64,000 nt of DNA from Bacteroides sp. 224 (GCF_010500995.1 NZ_QVMK01000010.1:1-64000), one strand, 5' to 3'; shown: positions 1-9,430, numbered from the stretch's first letter. Notes: generated by a model from the sequence alone, not told the origin. Numbers and translations: made by a program.

Positions 1-490
1 GATCGGGGAAAAGGAGAGAAAAAGGTGCCGGGAATTACAAAAAGTGATACCGGCAATTGAAGTAAATGCTACTGGAAGGTTGAGAAAGTGATGGTAGCAG
101 CAGGGGATGTTTTCTGTTTTGGTCTATTCATTTTTACATCATTATCATCATCATTATATATATAGCCATTTTTTTGCTATACGGTTTGCTATACTTTTGA
201 TATGCTGTTTTTAAAAGAAGTGTAAGAAGAAGGAATGCGTACGGATTTGAATATAACGGCTTATCAAAAGGAAAGAAAGAGGTTTAATGAGATGGGAATT
301 AACAGCATATTTTATCAAGGAAACTAAAGGGAAAGAAGAGAAATAACGAAACCTGTTTAGAAATTTTAAGAAATACAGAAAAGAACAAGGGAAAAGGAGA
401 AGAAGGGGAGTGAAAAAATAGAAGATTGTGGCGGAGGAAAGAGAACAACAAGAGAGAGAGAAATAAGGATGAAACAGAGGGATTCTCCTA
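1..490. other. Intergenic stretch with no gene recognised
   Basis: No credible coding region is seen here. The plus strand from about 190 to 490 is strongly purine-rich. That leaves the minus strand free of stop codons over a stretch, but the resulting peptide is low-complexity (runs of F, S, L, Y) with no recognisable start context. The upstream neighbour lies outside the window. Confidence 0.6.
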
Positions 491-520
491 TAAATAAAAA
501 AAGGGATCACGCCTGATCCC
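491..520 (-). terminator. Intrinsic terminator of the candidate small RNA
   Basis: A perfect 7-bp stem, GGGATCA / TGATCCC, with a 4-nt loop spans 503-520. On the minus strand it is followed by a run of seven T residues from 502 downwards. Confidence 0.75.
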
Positions 521-557
521 AACCTTTGTTAACCTTAAATCTAATACTATGAAAAAC
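491..557 (-). ncRNA. Candidate small RNA, about 65 nt
   Basis: A minus-strand unit consists of a near-consensus Bacteroidetes promoter (-33 TTTG at 591-594, 19-nt spacer, -7 TACCTTTG at 564-571), a predicted start near 557, and an intrinsic terminator whose T-run ends near 491. The transcript would be about 65 nt and has no meaningful ORF. On the plus strand the same region shows only an 11-codon ATG frame at 550. The unit stands alone 170 nt before miaA and points away from it. Promoter plus terminator around a short non-coding body is the evidence. No family name can be assigned from the sequence alone. An attenuated leader for a gene outside the window is the alternative. Confidence 0.6.
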
Positions 558-563
558 ACAGTA

Positions 564-594
564 CAAAGGTACAGCTATTTTTGATTTTAGCAAA
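564..594 (-). promoter_or_regulatory. Near-consensus Bacteroides promoter for the small RNA
   Basis: Read on the minus strand: TTTG at 594-591, 19 nt, then TACCTTTG at 571-564. This matches the TTTG-N19-TAnnTTTG consensus used by the primary sigma factor of Bacteroides. Confidence 0.75.
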
Positions 595-733
595 CTCCGT
601 GTGCGATAACGCGTGCTTTATAACACACTTTAAGATATGCCATCAGTAATTCTTTCTTTTTGTAAAAGAAAACGGTTTCTCCGGATTCAGTGCTTTTTGC
701 CCAAAAATCAATAAACTTTCATTATCTTTTGCC

Positions 734-741
734 TATCTTTG
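734..741 (+). promoter_or_regulatory. -7 box of the miaA promoter
   Basis: TATCTTTG matches the -7 consensus TAnnTTTG. No good TTTG is seen 19 nt upstream. The predicted start is near 748, 16 nt before the miaA ATG. Confidence 0.55.
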
Positions 742-763
742 TCTTATCTAAACAAGAACAACA

Positions 764-1687
764 ATGTCGGACTATGATCTAATCGCAATATTAGGCCCCA
801 CTGCATCCGGAAAAACAACACTGGCTGCCGCATTAGCATACGAATTAAATGCAGAAATTATTAGTGCAGATTCTCGCCAGTTATATCGTGGCATGGATTT
901 AGGTACAGGAAAAGACCTGGCCGATTACACTGTTCATGGAAAAAAAATCCCTTATCATCTTATTGACATTGTTGACCCCGGATATAAGTATAATGTATTT
1001 GAATATCAACATGATTTCCTGAATGCCTACCATAAAATTAAAGAAGAAAATAAGTTCCCTATTTTATGTGGGGGCACGGGGATGTATCTCGAATCGGTTT
1101 TAAAAGGATATAAACTCGTTCCTGTACCGGAAAACACGGAACTACGAGATAAGTTAGCCGATAAATCGTTGAGCGAATTGACCAACATCCTTAGCAATTA
1201 CAAAACATTACACAACGCTACTGATGTAGACACCGTAAAGCGTGCCATTCGCGCCATCGAGATTGAAGAATATTATAGGGCAAATGATCTTTCCCGCAGG
1301 GAATTTCCCAAGCTAAAGAGCCTGATTATAGGAACTCACATCGACCGCGAATCCCGACGCGAGAAAATATCGACCAGACTAAAGCAACGCCTGGAAGAAG
1401 GAATGATTGATGAAGTGAAAACGCTCCTTAATCAAGGCGTTCATCCGGAAGATCTTATTTACTATGGTTTAGAGTATAAATATCTCACTCTTCATGTAAC
1501 GGGGAAACTCTCTTACGAAGAGATGTACAATCAACTTGAAATAGCTATTCATCAGTTTGCCAAAAGACAGATGACTTGGTTCAGAGGAATGGAGCGGAAA
1601 GGTTTCGATATTCATTGGGTAGAAACAGCCTGGACTTTGGAAGAGAAGATTAGCTATATCAAGGAATTATTAACAAAATCAGCATAA
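764..1687 (+). CDS. miaA: tRNA dimethylallyltransferase MiaA
   Basis: Transfers a dimethylallyl group from DMAPP to N6 of A37 in tRNAs that read codons starting with U, the first step toward ms2i6A. The 307-aa protein has the P-loop GPTASGKT at residues 11-18, the ISADSRQLYRGMD motif near 33-44 (DMAPP/tRNA site), and the C-terminal AKRQMTWFR motif. Length is normal for the family. Start: ATG at 764, 16 nt after the predicted transcription start. A lipid kinase gene follows after 10 nt and kdsA after that, so the three probably form one transcript. Bacteroides genomes often carry two miaA paralogues. I cannot tell which one this is. Confidence 0.95.
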   Translation: MSDYDLIAILGPTASGKTTLAAALAYELNAEIISADSRQLYRGMDLGTGKDLADYTVHGKKIPYHLIDIVDPGYKYNVFEYQHDFLNAYHKIKEENKFPILCGGTGMYLESVLKGYKLVPVPENTELRDKLADKSLSELTNILSNYKTLHNATDVDTVKRAIRAIEIEEYYRANDLSRREFPKLKSLIIGTHIDRESRREKISTRLKQRLEEGMIDEVKTLLNQGVHPEDLIYYGLEYKYLTLHVTGKLSYEEMYNQLEIAIHQFAKRQMTWFRGMERKGFDIHWVETAWTLEEKISYIKELLTKSA

Positions 1688-1697
1688 AGTAACAGGT

Positions 1698-2624
1698 ATG
1701 AGTGTAGAACCCGGAAAATGGGGAGTCATATATAATCCCAAGGCTGGAACCCGCAAAGCGCAAAAGCGCTGGAAAGAGATTAAAGAGTATATGGATAGCA
1801 AAAACATATCATACGATTATGTGCAATCAGAAGGTTTCGGCTCGGTAGAAAGACTGGCCGGCATATTAGCAAACAATGGCTACCGCACCATCGTGGTTGT
1901 GGGAGGAGATGGCGCTATAAATGATGCCCTTAATGGTATTATGCTCTCGAATGCTGAAAACAAGGAGGAAATTGCCATTGGTATAATTCCTAATGGTATT
2001 GGAAATGACTTTGCTAAATATTGGACTCAAAGCCTTGAATACAAAGATGCAGTAGACTGTATTCTGAATAATCGCCAAAAAAAGATTGATATAGGTTTTT
2101 GCCGTTATTACAACGGAAAGAATCATGAACGACGTTTCTTTCTGAATGCTGTAAACATTGGACTTGGTGCACGAATCGTAAAAATCACCGATCAAACCAA
2201 GCGATTCTGGGGGGTAAAATTCCTGTCGTACTTTGCAGCTTTCTTTTTACTCTTCTTCGAAAGAAAATTGTATCGCATGCACCTCACCATTAATGGAGAG
2301 CACATACGCGGACGCATCATGACTATATGTATAGGTAATGCCTCCGGTTATGGGCAAACGCCCAGCGCCGTACCTTACAATGGGTGGCTGGATGTTTCTA
2401 TTATATACCGACCGCAAATTCTACAGATATTTACCGGTTTAGTAATGCTAATCAGACGAAGAATACTGAATCATGAAGTAGTACGCATTTACCGCACCAA
2501 GAAAGTTAAAGTACTTCGGGCGCGAAATGCTTCTGTAGATCTGGATGGCCGCCTACTTCCTAAACATTTTCCAATTGAGGTTGGTATCAAAACCGAAGCT
2601 GTAACACTAATTATTCCCAACTAA
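1698..2624 (+). CDS. Diacylglycerol kinase-family lipid kinase (YegS/DagK-like)
   Basis: A 308-aa soluble lipid kinase of the DAGK catalytic-domain family, expected to phosphorylate a lipid or sphingoid hydroxyl with ATP. Visible motifs are NPKAG at residues 13-17, the nucleotide loop GGDGA at 69-73, and NGIGNDFAKYW from about 99. A C-terminal beta-sandwich part contains the acidic RNASVDLDGR motif near residue 275. The usual GGDGT loop has Ala in place of Thr. It lies 10 nt after miaA and 8 nt before kdsA, which suggests co-transcription. The substrate cannot be read from sequence. Bacteroides make sphingolipids as well as diacylglycerol lipids. Confidence 0.85.
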   Translation: MSVEPGKWGVIYNPKAGTRKAQKRWKEIKEYMDSKNISYDYVQSEGFGSVERLAGILANNGYRTIVVVGGDGAINDALNGIMLSNAENKEEIAIGIIPNGIGNDFAKYWTQSLEYKDAVDCILNNRQKKIDIGFCRYYNGKNHERRFFLNAVNIGLGARIVKITDQTKRFWGVKFLSYFAAFFLLFFERKLYRMHLTINGEHIRGRIMTICIGNASGYGQTPSAVPYNGWLDVSIIYRPQILQIFTGLVMLIRRRILNHEVVRIYRTKKVKVLRARNASVDLDGRLLPKHFPIEVGIKTEAVTLIIPN

Positions 2625-2632
2625 ATATATAT

Positions 2633-3439
2633 ATGGATATAAAGAACCTGAAACATAGCGAAAGTGGAAACTTCTTCCTTCTTGCCGGGCCCTGTGTAAT
2701 TGAAGGCGAAGAGATGGCAATGCGTGTTGCCGAACGAATTGTGAGTATAACCGATAAGCTCAAGATACCTTATGTTTTCAAAGGATCATATCGAAAGGCT
2801 AATCGCTCTCGCTTAGATTCCTTTACCGGCATAGGAGACGAGAAAGCACTGAAAATACTGAGAAAGGTACACAAAACATTCGCCATACCTACCGTTACGG
2901 ACATACACCTACCGCACGAAGCAGCTATGGCAGCCGAATATGTAGATGTACTCCAAATTCCGGCTTTCCTTTGCCGGCAAACAGATATCCTGGTAGCTGC
3001 CGCCCAAACAGGCAAAGCCGTTAACATTAAAAAGGGGCAATTCCTATCTCCTTTATCCATGCAATTTGCAATAGATAAAGTAGTAGAAGCCGGAAACCCT
3101 CATGTTATGGTAACGGAAAGAGGTACTACATTTGGCTATCAGGATTTAGTAGTAGACTATCGCGGAATACCCGAAATGAAAACTTTTGGTTACCCGGTTG
3201 TATTAGATGTAACTCACTCTCTGCAACAGCCCAACCAAACGGCCGGCGTTACAGGAGGTATGCCCCAGCTTATTGAAACCATAGCCAAAGCCGGAATAGC
3301 CGTAGGTGCCGACGGGTTATTTATCGAAACCCACGAAAACCCTGCCGTAGCTAAAAGCGATGGAGCCAACATGCTCAAATTAGATTTATTAGAAGATCTT
3401 CTTATCAAACTGGTTCGAATACGCGAAGCCGTTAGTTAA
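2633..3439 (+). CDS. kdsA: 3-deoxy-8-phosphooctulonate synthase (KDO-8-P synthase)
   Basis: Condenses phosphoenolpyruvate with arabinose 5-phosphate to give KDO 8-phosphate, a precursor of the inner core of lipopolysaccharide. The 268-aa TIM barrel shows AGPCVIEG at residues 18-25, FKGSYRKANRS, VTDIHLPHE, QIPAFLCRQTD, VNIKKGQF and the phosphate-binding TERGTTFGY. Cys21 in AGPC is the metal-ligand position that distinguishes metal-dependent enzymes (for example Aquifex) from the metal-independent E. coli type, which has Asn there. It is the last gene of the miaA-lipid kinase-kdsA run. A 100-nt gap separates it from the following protease. Confidence 0.95.
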   Translation: MDIKNLKHSESGNFFLLAGPCVIEGEEMAMRVAERIVSITDKLKIPYVFKGSYRKANRSRLDSFTGIGDEKALKILRKVHKTFAIPTVTDIHLPHEAAMAAEYVDVLQIPAFLCRQTDILVAAAQTGKAVNIKKGQFLSPLSMQFAIDKVVEAGNPHVMVTERGTTFGYQDLVVDYRGIPEMKTFGYPVVLDVTHSLQQPNQTAGVTGGMPQLIETIAKAGIAVGADGLFIETHENPAVAKSDGANMLKLDLLEDLLIKLVRIREAVS

Positions 3440-3542
3440 CTTGCTCGTTTGTAATCAGTTTATAAAAAAAACAGATGTTTTGTGATTAACTCTATGAAAC
3501 AACGACCAATAAATAAAAACAATTATAATTTTAATCAAAATC

Positions 3543-6377
3543 ATGAAGCAATTCTTTAAAACACTACTCGTTGCTGCTCTGATTATAGGTGGTAATTACA
3601 CTTTGGTTTCAGCACAACCGAGTCAATCCTCTGTTCCTCCTATTCCTGTTGATCCCAATGTGCGCATTGGTAAATTAAGCAATGGCCTTACTTATTATAT
3701 TCGTAAAAACAATCTACCCGAGAACAGAGTCGACTTTTATATTGCACAAAAAGTAGGTTCTATTCAGGAAACTCCCGAACAAAGAGGGTTGGCACATTTC
3801 CTGGAACATATATGCTTTAACGGAACCACTCACTTTCCGGGCGATGCGCTTAAGCAGTATCTCGAATCAATAGGTGTTAAGTTTGGCACAAACCTGAACG
3901 CTTATACTGCTATAGATGAAACAGTATATAATATATCAAACGTTCCTGCCATTCGCGAAGGTATTATAGACTCTTGCCTTCTTATTCTTCACGACTGGTC
4001 GAACGATTTATTACTCGATCCTAAAGAAATTGATAAGGAACGCGGAGTTATTCAGGAAGAATGGCGTACCCGTATGAGCGCTACGCAACGCCTTCAAGAC
4101 AAAGCCCTTCCGCAAATGTTTGCTGGTACTAAATATGCCGATTGCTTACCCATCGGAAGTATGGATGTAGTAACCAAGTTCCCTTACCAAACATTGAGAG
4201 ACTACTACGAAAAATGGTATAGACCGGATTTACAAGGAGTTGTTGTAGTAGGAGATATTGATGTAGATGTAATTGAAAACAAAATAAAATCTTTATTTAG
4301 TGACATCCCGGCTCAGCCCAATGCAGCCGAACGAATTTATTATCCGGTAGATGATAATAAAGAGCCAATCATCGTTATCGAACAAGATAAGGAACAGGTT
4401 AACACTCAGATATTGCTATTCAATAAGCACAATGCTACTCCCGACAGCCAGAAAAGCAGTATGGATTATCTGGCAGAGAACTATGCAAAGAGCCTCATCA
4501 GCAATATGCTATGTGCGCGCTTAAACGAGCTTCGGCAAACTGCTACTCCTCCTTTTATATATGCAGGAGCTTATGACGGAAACTTCTTCGTAACCAAAAC
4601 AAAAGGAGCCTTTACCGGATATGTGGTTTGTAAAGAGGGCGAAATAGAGAGCGGACTATCCAGCATACTACGCGAAATAGAACGCGCCCGCCGCTTTGGC
4701 TTCACCAACTCTGAATATACACGTGCCCGCGCCGACTATTTGCGTCAGTTGGAATCTGCTTATAATGAAAGAGATAAAAGAAAAAATGATAACTACGTAA
4801 ATCAGTATGTGCGCCATTTCCTTGATAATGAACCTATCCCCGGCATAGAAGATTTATATACAATCATGAATCAAGTAGCACCTTCCATTCCGGTTGAAGC
4901 CTTGAACAAGTTCCTTCCTGCCCTTGTTACAGGTACCAATCAGGTAGTAGCCATCTTCGGTCCCGAAAAAGAAGGAATGGTTTATCCCGAAAAAGATGCC
5001 ATTCGCAAGATTCTGGACGACATAAAGACAGAAGAACTTACTGCTTACGAAGACAAAGTATCCGACGAACCGTTAATTGCGCAACTGCCCACTCCCGGTA
5101 AAATCGTATCGGAGAAACAAAACGATATATTCGGTACCACTTCTTATGTATTATCAAACGGAGTGAAGGTTTATATAAAACCTACCGAATTCAAAGCCGA
5201 CGACATACGCATGAAAGGTATCAGCTTCGGAGGAAGCTCTTTGTTCCCCAACGAAGATATCATAAACATTATGACGCTGAACTCTGTAGTAGGCGTAGGC
5301 GGAATGGCCAAATTCTCTCCTACAGAGCTTGAAAAGATGTTGGCAGGTAAAAAAGCATGGGCTTCTTCCAGTGTAGGAGGAGCTACCGAAAGCATCTCCG
5401 GAGGCTGCTCGCCAAAAGATTTCGAAACCATGATGCAAATTACCTACTTGGCGTTCACTGCACCACGCAAAGACGAAGAAGCTTTCCTATCTTATAAAAA
5501 CCGCACCAAAGCAGCTTTACACAACCAGGAGTTAGAGCCAATGGTTGCACTAAGCGATACTATAAATGCTGCTGTGTACATGAATCATCCAAGAGCCAAA
5601 AGATTAAAGGCAGATATGATTGATCTGATCGACTACGACAAAGCAATCGACATGTACATGGATCGTTTTAAAGATGCCAGCGACTTTACATTTTTCTTTG
5701 TTGGTAATATAAATGCCGACGAAGTTAAACCTTTGATTGAGCAATATCTGGGCGCACTTCCCTCTATCAACAGAAAAGAAACATTCAAAGATAATAAAAT
5801 GAACATACGCAAAGGGTTTTATAAGAATGAGTTCATTAAGCAACAAGAAACTGCCAAAGCCACTAACCTGGTGTTATATCATGGCAATTGTGCTTATACC
5901 ATGAAAAATAAAATCTTAATGAGTATGCTCGATCAGATTATGAGTTTGGTTTATACCGAAACCGTTCGCGAAGAAGAAGGAGGTACTTATGGTGTGAGCG
6001 TAGAAGGCGGACTATCTAAATTTCCACGAGAAGTATTCACCTTCCAGGTTTCGTTCGATACCGACCCGGCAAAGAAAGACAAGCTAATGGAAATAGTTTT
6101 TGCCGAACTTGATAAACTAATAAAGAACGGTCCATCCGAAAGCAACCTGAACAAAGTGAAAGAGTATACACTGAAAAGCTTCAACGAAGCTGTGAAGGAG
6201 AATGGATACTGGATGGGAGTTCTCGAAGAGTATATTTTAACCGGTGTAAACAAGAACGAAGATTTCAGCAACCTGGTTAATAGTATTACAGTACAAGATA
6301 TTCGCAAATTTGCTCATAGTTTATTCAAACAAAAGAATCAGATTGAAGTTACTATGATCAGCCCCGAAAAACAATAA
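3543..6377 (+). CDS. M16 family zinc metalloprotease (PqqL/insulinase-like), exported
   Basis: A 944-aa double-length M16 peptidase. A Sec signal peptide (hydrophobic stretch 6-23, AQP after cleavage) sends it to the periplasm. The inverted zinc motif HFLEH is at residues 85-89, with a distal acidic region (ERGVIQEEWR) about 75 residues later that supplies the third ligand. The second half carries the inactive M16 repeat with the substrate-binding EEEGGTYGV motif near 815. Family members degrade unfolded or oligopeptide substrates in the cell envelope. It stands alone and is followed by a long inverted repeat. Confidence 0.9.
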   Translation: MKQFFKTLLVAALIIGGNYTLVSAQPSQSSVPPIPVDPNVRIGKLSNGLTYYIRKNNLPENRVDFYIAQKVGSIQETPEQRGLAHFLEHICFNGTTHFPGDALKQYLESIGVKFGTNLNAYTAIDETVYNISNVPAIREGIIDSCLLILHDWSNDLLLDPKEIDKERGVIQEEWRTRMSATQRLQDKALPQMFAGTKYADCLPIGSMDVVTKFPYQTLRDYYEKWYRPDLQGVVVVGDIDVDVIENKIKSLFSDIPAQPNAAERIYYPVDDNKEPIIVIEQDKEQVNTQILLFNKHNATPDSQKSSMDYLAENYAKSLISNMLCARLNELRQTATPPFIYAGAYDGNFFVTKTKGAFTGYVVCKEGEIESGLSSILREIERARRFGFTNSEYTRARADYLRQLESAYNERDKRKNDNYVNQYVRHFLDNEPIPGIEDLYTIMNQVAPSIPVEALNKFLPALVTGTNQVVAIFGPEKEGMVYPEKDAIRKILDDIKTEELTAYEDKVSDEPLIAQLPTPGKIVSEKQNDIFGTTSYVLSNGVKVYIKPTEFKADDIRMKGISFGGSSLFPNEDIINIMTLNSVVGVGGMAKFSPTELEKMLAGKKAWASSSVGGATESISGGCSPKDFETMMQITYLAFTAPRKDEEAFLSYKNRTKAALHNQELEPMVALSDTINAAVYMNHPRAKRLKADMIDLIDYDKAIDMYMDRFKDASDFTFFFVGNINADEVKPLIEQYLGALPSINRKETFKDNKMNIRKGFYKNEFIKQQETAKATNLVLYHGNCAYTMKNKILMSMLDQIMSLVYTETVREEEGGTYGVSVEGGLSKFPREVFTFQVSFDTDPAKKDKLMEIVFAELDKLIKNGPSESNLNKVKEYTLKSFNEAVKENGYWMGVLEEYILTGVNKNEDFSNLVNSITVQDIRKFAHSLFKQKNQIEVTMISPEKQ

Positions 6378-6379
6378 TG

Positions 6380-6460
6380 TTTGAACACAGAGACACAAAG
6401 GCACAGAGAATTTAACTCACTAAAAATGAGAGACTCTGTGCCTCCGTGTCTGTGTTCAAA
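6380..6460. repeat. Intergenic long inverted repeat 1 (CTCTGTG type)
   Basis: Left arm 6380-6408 and right arm 6434-6460 are near-perfect reverse complements built on ACACAGAGACAC and CTCTGTGCC words, with a 25-nt loop. It follows the M16 protease stop and could act as a terminator hairpin. The same words recur at 8795, 10335, 15081 and 63667. Confidence 0.8.
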
Positions 6461-6545
6461 TCGTATTTTATCATTAATTGGGACTTTTGACACATTTCTC
6501 TTTTTTCTCCCTTCGTAATCTTCCTAACTTATATATCATCATCTT

Positions 6546-8030
6546 ATGCTTTTCTTCGAACTACGTAAACACAGCAAACTTGCTGCCAAAAGGCATCCTA
6601 TGTACGAAAAGAACAAGTTCGGCAAGTTCTTTATGTACATCATGTCCGTGTTCTGGGTTGGATATCTCATGTTTTTTGGAGTTTCCTTTGCATCAATATT
6701 CAGAGAGTCTGTTCCTAATATGGAAGCATATCATATTATTAATAAGGGGATAGGTATATTTCTAATCCTGGATTTCCTATTGCGATTTCCTTTTCAGAAA
6801 ACTCCCACTCAGGAAGTCAAACCCTACCTGTTACTTCCTGTAAAGCGAAACAGGCTGATAGACTTTTTGCTGATTCGTTCCGGGTTAAGCACTTTCAATG
6901 CTATATGGCTGTTCTTTTTTATTCCATTCGCCATACTCACCGTTACCAAATTTTATGGTATATGGGGTGTGATAACTTATGGAATAGGCATCTGCCTGAT
7001 TATGACCTTTAATAATTATTGGTTCTTGTTATGCCGCACACTGCTAAGCGAAAGAATCTGGTGGATTTTGTTCCCCATTGCCCTATATATTATACTGGGC
7101 ATTGTAGAATTTTACTGCAACCACCCCATCAGTACTTTCACCATGAATATGGGAGAAGGCTTTATTGAAGGAAATATTCTCTACTTCCTATTTACTATTG
7201 CAGCCATTGTAATTATGTGGCTAATAAACCGACAGTTAATGTCTAAACTCATGTACTCGGAAATTAATAAGGTAGACGACACCAAAGTAAGAAACATCTC
7301 CGAATACAAGTTCTTAGAGAAATACGGAGAGGTGGGAGAATATTTTCGCCTTGAATTGAAAATGCTTTTCCGAAATAAACGATGCAAAAGCTCACTCCGT
7401 TCCATCGGAGCAATCGTTATTATATTCTCGCTTGCACTTAGCTTTTCGGATGTTTATAATGGAGCTTCCATGAAAAACTTCATTGCCATCTATAATTTTG
7501 CCGTGTTCGGAATGGTTATGCTTATACATATTATGAGTTTCGAAGGCAATTATTTAGATGGATTAATGACTCGTAAAGAATCTCTCATGAGTTTACTGAA
7601 AGCTAAATATTACTTCTACAGTTTATTGGTAGCTGTTCCTTTCATCTTATTAATTCCGGCCATCATAACAGGTAAAATCACTCTGCTTACTTGTTTCTCT
7701 TATGCCTTTTTCACTACCGGTCTTATCTATTTCATATTATTTCAAATGGCTGTTTATAACCACAAAACCACTCCGCTTAACGAAGGAGTTGCCGGCAGAC
7801 AAACATCCGGAACAGGTTTTCAAAGTTTAGTAAGTTTCGCAGCTTTTGGCATTCCCCTTATATTATCGGCCACATTAAGAGCACTATTTTCCGAATCCAT
7901 TGCTTTGTGGATTATGATGATTATTGGAATCGCTTTCACAGCAACTTCTTCTCTATGGATTAAGAATGTCTATCTCCGTTTCATGAAACGAAGATATAAA
8001 AACATGGAAGGCTTCCGGGATACCAGATAA
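6546..8030 (+). CDS. DUF5687 family ABC transporter permease
   Basis: A 494-aa polytopic membrane protein with at least ten hydrophobic segments and short charged loops. The N-terminus (FELRKHSKLAAKRHPMYEKN) and the LLRFPFQKTPTQEVKPYLLLP stretch are typical of DUF5687, a Bacteroidetes permease family. The gene for a lone ABC ATPase starts 55 nt downstream, so the two most likely form one exporter. Start: ATG at 6546. A plus-strand frame beginning at 6478 overlaps the N-terminus but shows no domain. The substrate is unknown. Confidence 0.85.
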   Translation: MLFFELRKHSKLAAKRHPMYEKNKFGKFFMYIMSVFWVGYLMFFGVSFASIFRESVPNMEAYHIINKGIGIFLILDFLLRFPFQKTPTQEVKPYLLLPVKRNRLIDFLLIRSGLSTFNAIWLFFFIPFAILTVTKFYGIWGVITYGIGICLIMTFNNYWFLLCRTLLSERIWWILFPIALYIILGIVEFYCNHPISTFTMNMGEGFIEGNILYFLFTIAAIVIMWLINRQLMSKLMYSEINKVDDTKVRNISEYKFLEKYGEVGEYFRLELKMLFRNKRCKSSLRSIGAIVIIFSLALSFSDVYNGASMKNFIAIYNFAVFGMVMLIHIMSFEGNYLDGLMTRKESLMSLLKAKYYFYSLLVAVPFILLIPAIITGKITLLTCFSYAFFTTGLIYFILFQMAVYNHKTTPLNEGVAGRQTSGTGFQSLVSFAAFGIPLILSATLRALFSESIALWIMMIIGIAFTATSSLWIKNVYLRFMKRRYKNMEGFRDTR

Positions 8031-8085
8031 TACCGACTCTTAAACCGAAAACTCATAAACCCAATAACTTAAAAACAGAAAACCC

Positions 8086-8787
8086 ATGATCACAATAAAT
8101 AATCTGCAGAAACACTTCGGACAGAAACAAGCCGTTGATATAGAGAACTACCAAATAAACGAAGGAGAGATGCTGGGACTGGTTGGCAACAACGGAGCCG
8201 GCAAAACCACTCTTTTTCGCCTGATGCTTGATTTACTGAAAGCCGATCGGGGAAATGTTCTTATCAACGAGATTGATGTGAGCCAAAGCGAAGACTGGAA
8301 AAACATCACAGGTGCTTTTATCGACGAAAGCTTTCTCATCGATTACCTCACTCCCGAAGAGTTTTTCTACTTCACCGGTAAGATGTACGGCATGAAAAAG
8401 GAAGAGATAGATGAACGTCTTATTATTTTCGAAAGATTTATGAATGATGAAGTGATGGGACAAAAGAAATTTATTCGTAACTTTTCAGCGGGAAACAAAC
8501 AAAAGATCGGTATTATCTCTGCTATGTTGCACAAACCTCGCTTGCTGATACTGGATGAACCATTTAATTTTCTGGACCCAAGTTCGCAATCGATCATTAA
8601 GCAACTACTGAAAAGGTACAATGAAGAGACAAATGCCACGATATTGATTTCCAGTCATAACCTGAATCATACAGTTGATGTATGTCCGCGAATTGCCTTA
8701 TTAGAATATGGTACAATTATAAAGGATATTATCAACGAGAATAATTCGGCCGAAGCGGAACTGGAACAATATTTCAATGTAGAATAA
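8086..8787 (+). CDS. ABC transporter ATP-binding protein, partner of the DUF5687 permease
   Basis: A 233-aa nucleotide-binding domain. It has Walker A GNNGAGKTT near residues 34-42, signature-like NFSAGNKQK near 131-139 (the usual LSGGQ is SAGNK here, as in the CcmA/NatA-type class), Walker B LLILDEPFNFLDP near 152-164, and the switch histidine in ISSHNLNH. It is co-directional with and 55 nt from the permease. A type-2 exporter is inferred from this pairing. The cargo cannot be deduced. Confidence 0.9.
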   Translation: MITINNLQKHFGQKQAVDIENYQINEGEMLGLVGNNGAGKTTLFRLMLDLLKADRGNVLINEIDVSQSEDWKNITGAFIDESFLIDYLTPEEFFYFTGKMYGMKKEEIDERLIIFERFMNDEVMGQKKFIRNFSAGNKQKIGIISAMLHKPRLLILDEPFNFLDPSSQSIIKQLLKRYNEETNATILISSHNLNHTVDVCPRIALLEYGTIIKDIINENNSAEAELEQYFNVE

Positions 8788-8794
8788 TATAAAT

Positions 8795-8886
8795 TTTGAA
8801 CACAGAGACACGAAATCACAGAGATTTTAATCAGAGTGAAAGATATAACTTATAAAAACTCCGAGTCTTTGTGCCTCTGTGTTCAG
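8795..8886. repeat. Intergenic long inverted repeat 2 (CTCTGTG type)
   Basis: The left arm starts at about 8795 (TTTGAACACAGAGACAC) and the right arm ends at 8886 (GTGCCTCTGTGTTCA). The arms are imperfect over about 28 nt, with a loop of about 35 nt. It separates the ABC ATPase from the NlpC/P60 gene. Confidence 0.75.
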
Positions 8887-8900
8887 ATTAATTAAATAAT

Positions 8901-9413
8901 ATGAGGAAATACTTTTTATATGCTCTCGTTTTAATCGGCTTTTCAGTCGGCCTAAGCTCTTGCGGAAGTGTAGCTCCGAGTATGGATTACAAAGCATTAG
9001 CAAAAGCCTCCGTAAAACTAAGGTTGGACATAGCTTATGAAGACAACCATAAACTATACATAGAATCTGCCGATTGGATTGGAACTCCTTATCGCCTGGG
9101 AGGCGACAGCAAAAAAGGAGCCGATTGCTCCGGTTTTACACAACAGCTATATAAAAAGGTATATAAAGTGAAACTGCCAAGAACTACAGATACCCAACTA
9201 AAAGCCTCAACAAAGGTAGTAAGGCATCAGCTCAAAGAGGGCGATCTGGTATTTTTCAGCAGTAATCGTTCCGGCAAAAAGGTTGCCCATGTAGGCATTT
9301 ACTTAAAAGCCGGAAAATTTATTCATGCCAGTAGCAGTCAGGGAGTTATTGTCAGCAGTCTAAATGAAACTTATTATCAGAAACACTGGATAAGGGGAGG
9401 AAGAATTAAATAA
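8901..9413 (+). CDS. NlpC/P60 (C40) peptidoglycan hydrolase, lipoprotein
   Basis: A 170-aa cell-wall endopeptidase of the NlpC/P60 family, predicted to cut D-Glu-diaminopimelate bonds in stem peptides. The lipobox LSSC puts the lipidated Cys at 21. The catalytic residues are Cys76 (in ADCSGF), His130 (in AHVGIYL) and His142 (in FIHASS). GDLVFF precedes the first His as usual. The short length means one catalytic domain after a linker and no SH3 domain. A TraB/GumN gene follows after 17 nt. Confidence 0.93.
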   Translation: MRKYFLYALVLIGFSVGLSSCGSVAPSMDYKALAKASVKLRLDIAYEDNHKLYIESADWIGTPYRLGGDSKKGADCSGFTQQLYKKVYKVKLPRTTDTQLKASTKVVRHQLKEGDLVFFSSNRSGKKVAHVGIYLKAGKFIHASSSQGVIVSSLNETYYQKHWIRGGRIK

Positions 9414-9430
9414 CTTAAAAAAACGCAGAT

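Noticed and set aside
211-522. Minus-strand 103-codon open frame
   Set aside because: It is the complement of a purine-rich stretch, encodes a low-complexity F/S/L peptide, and runs over the small RNA terminator.
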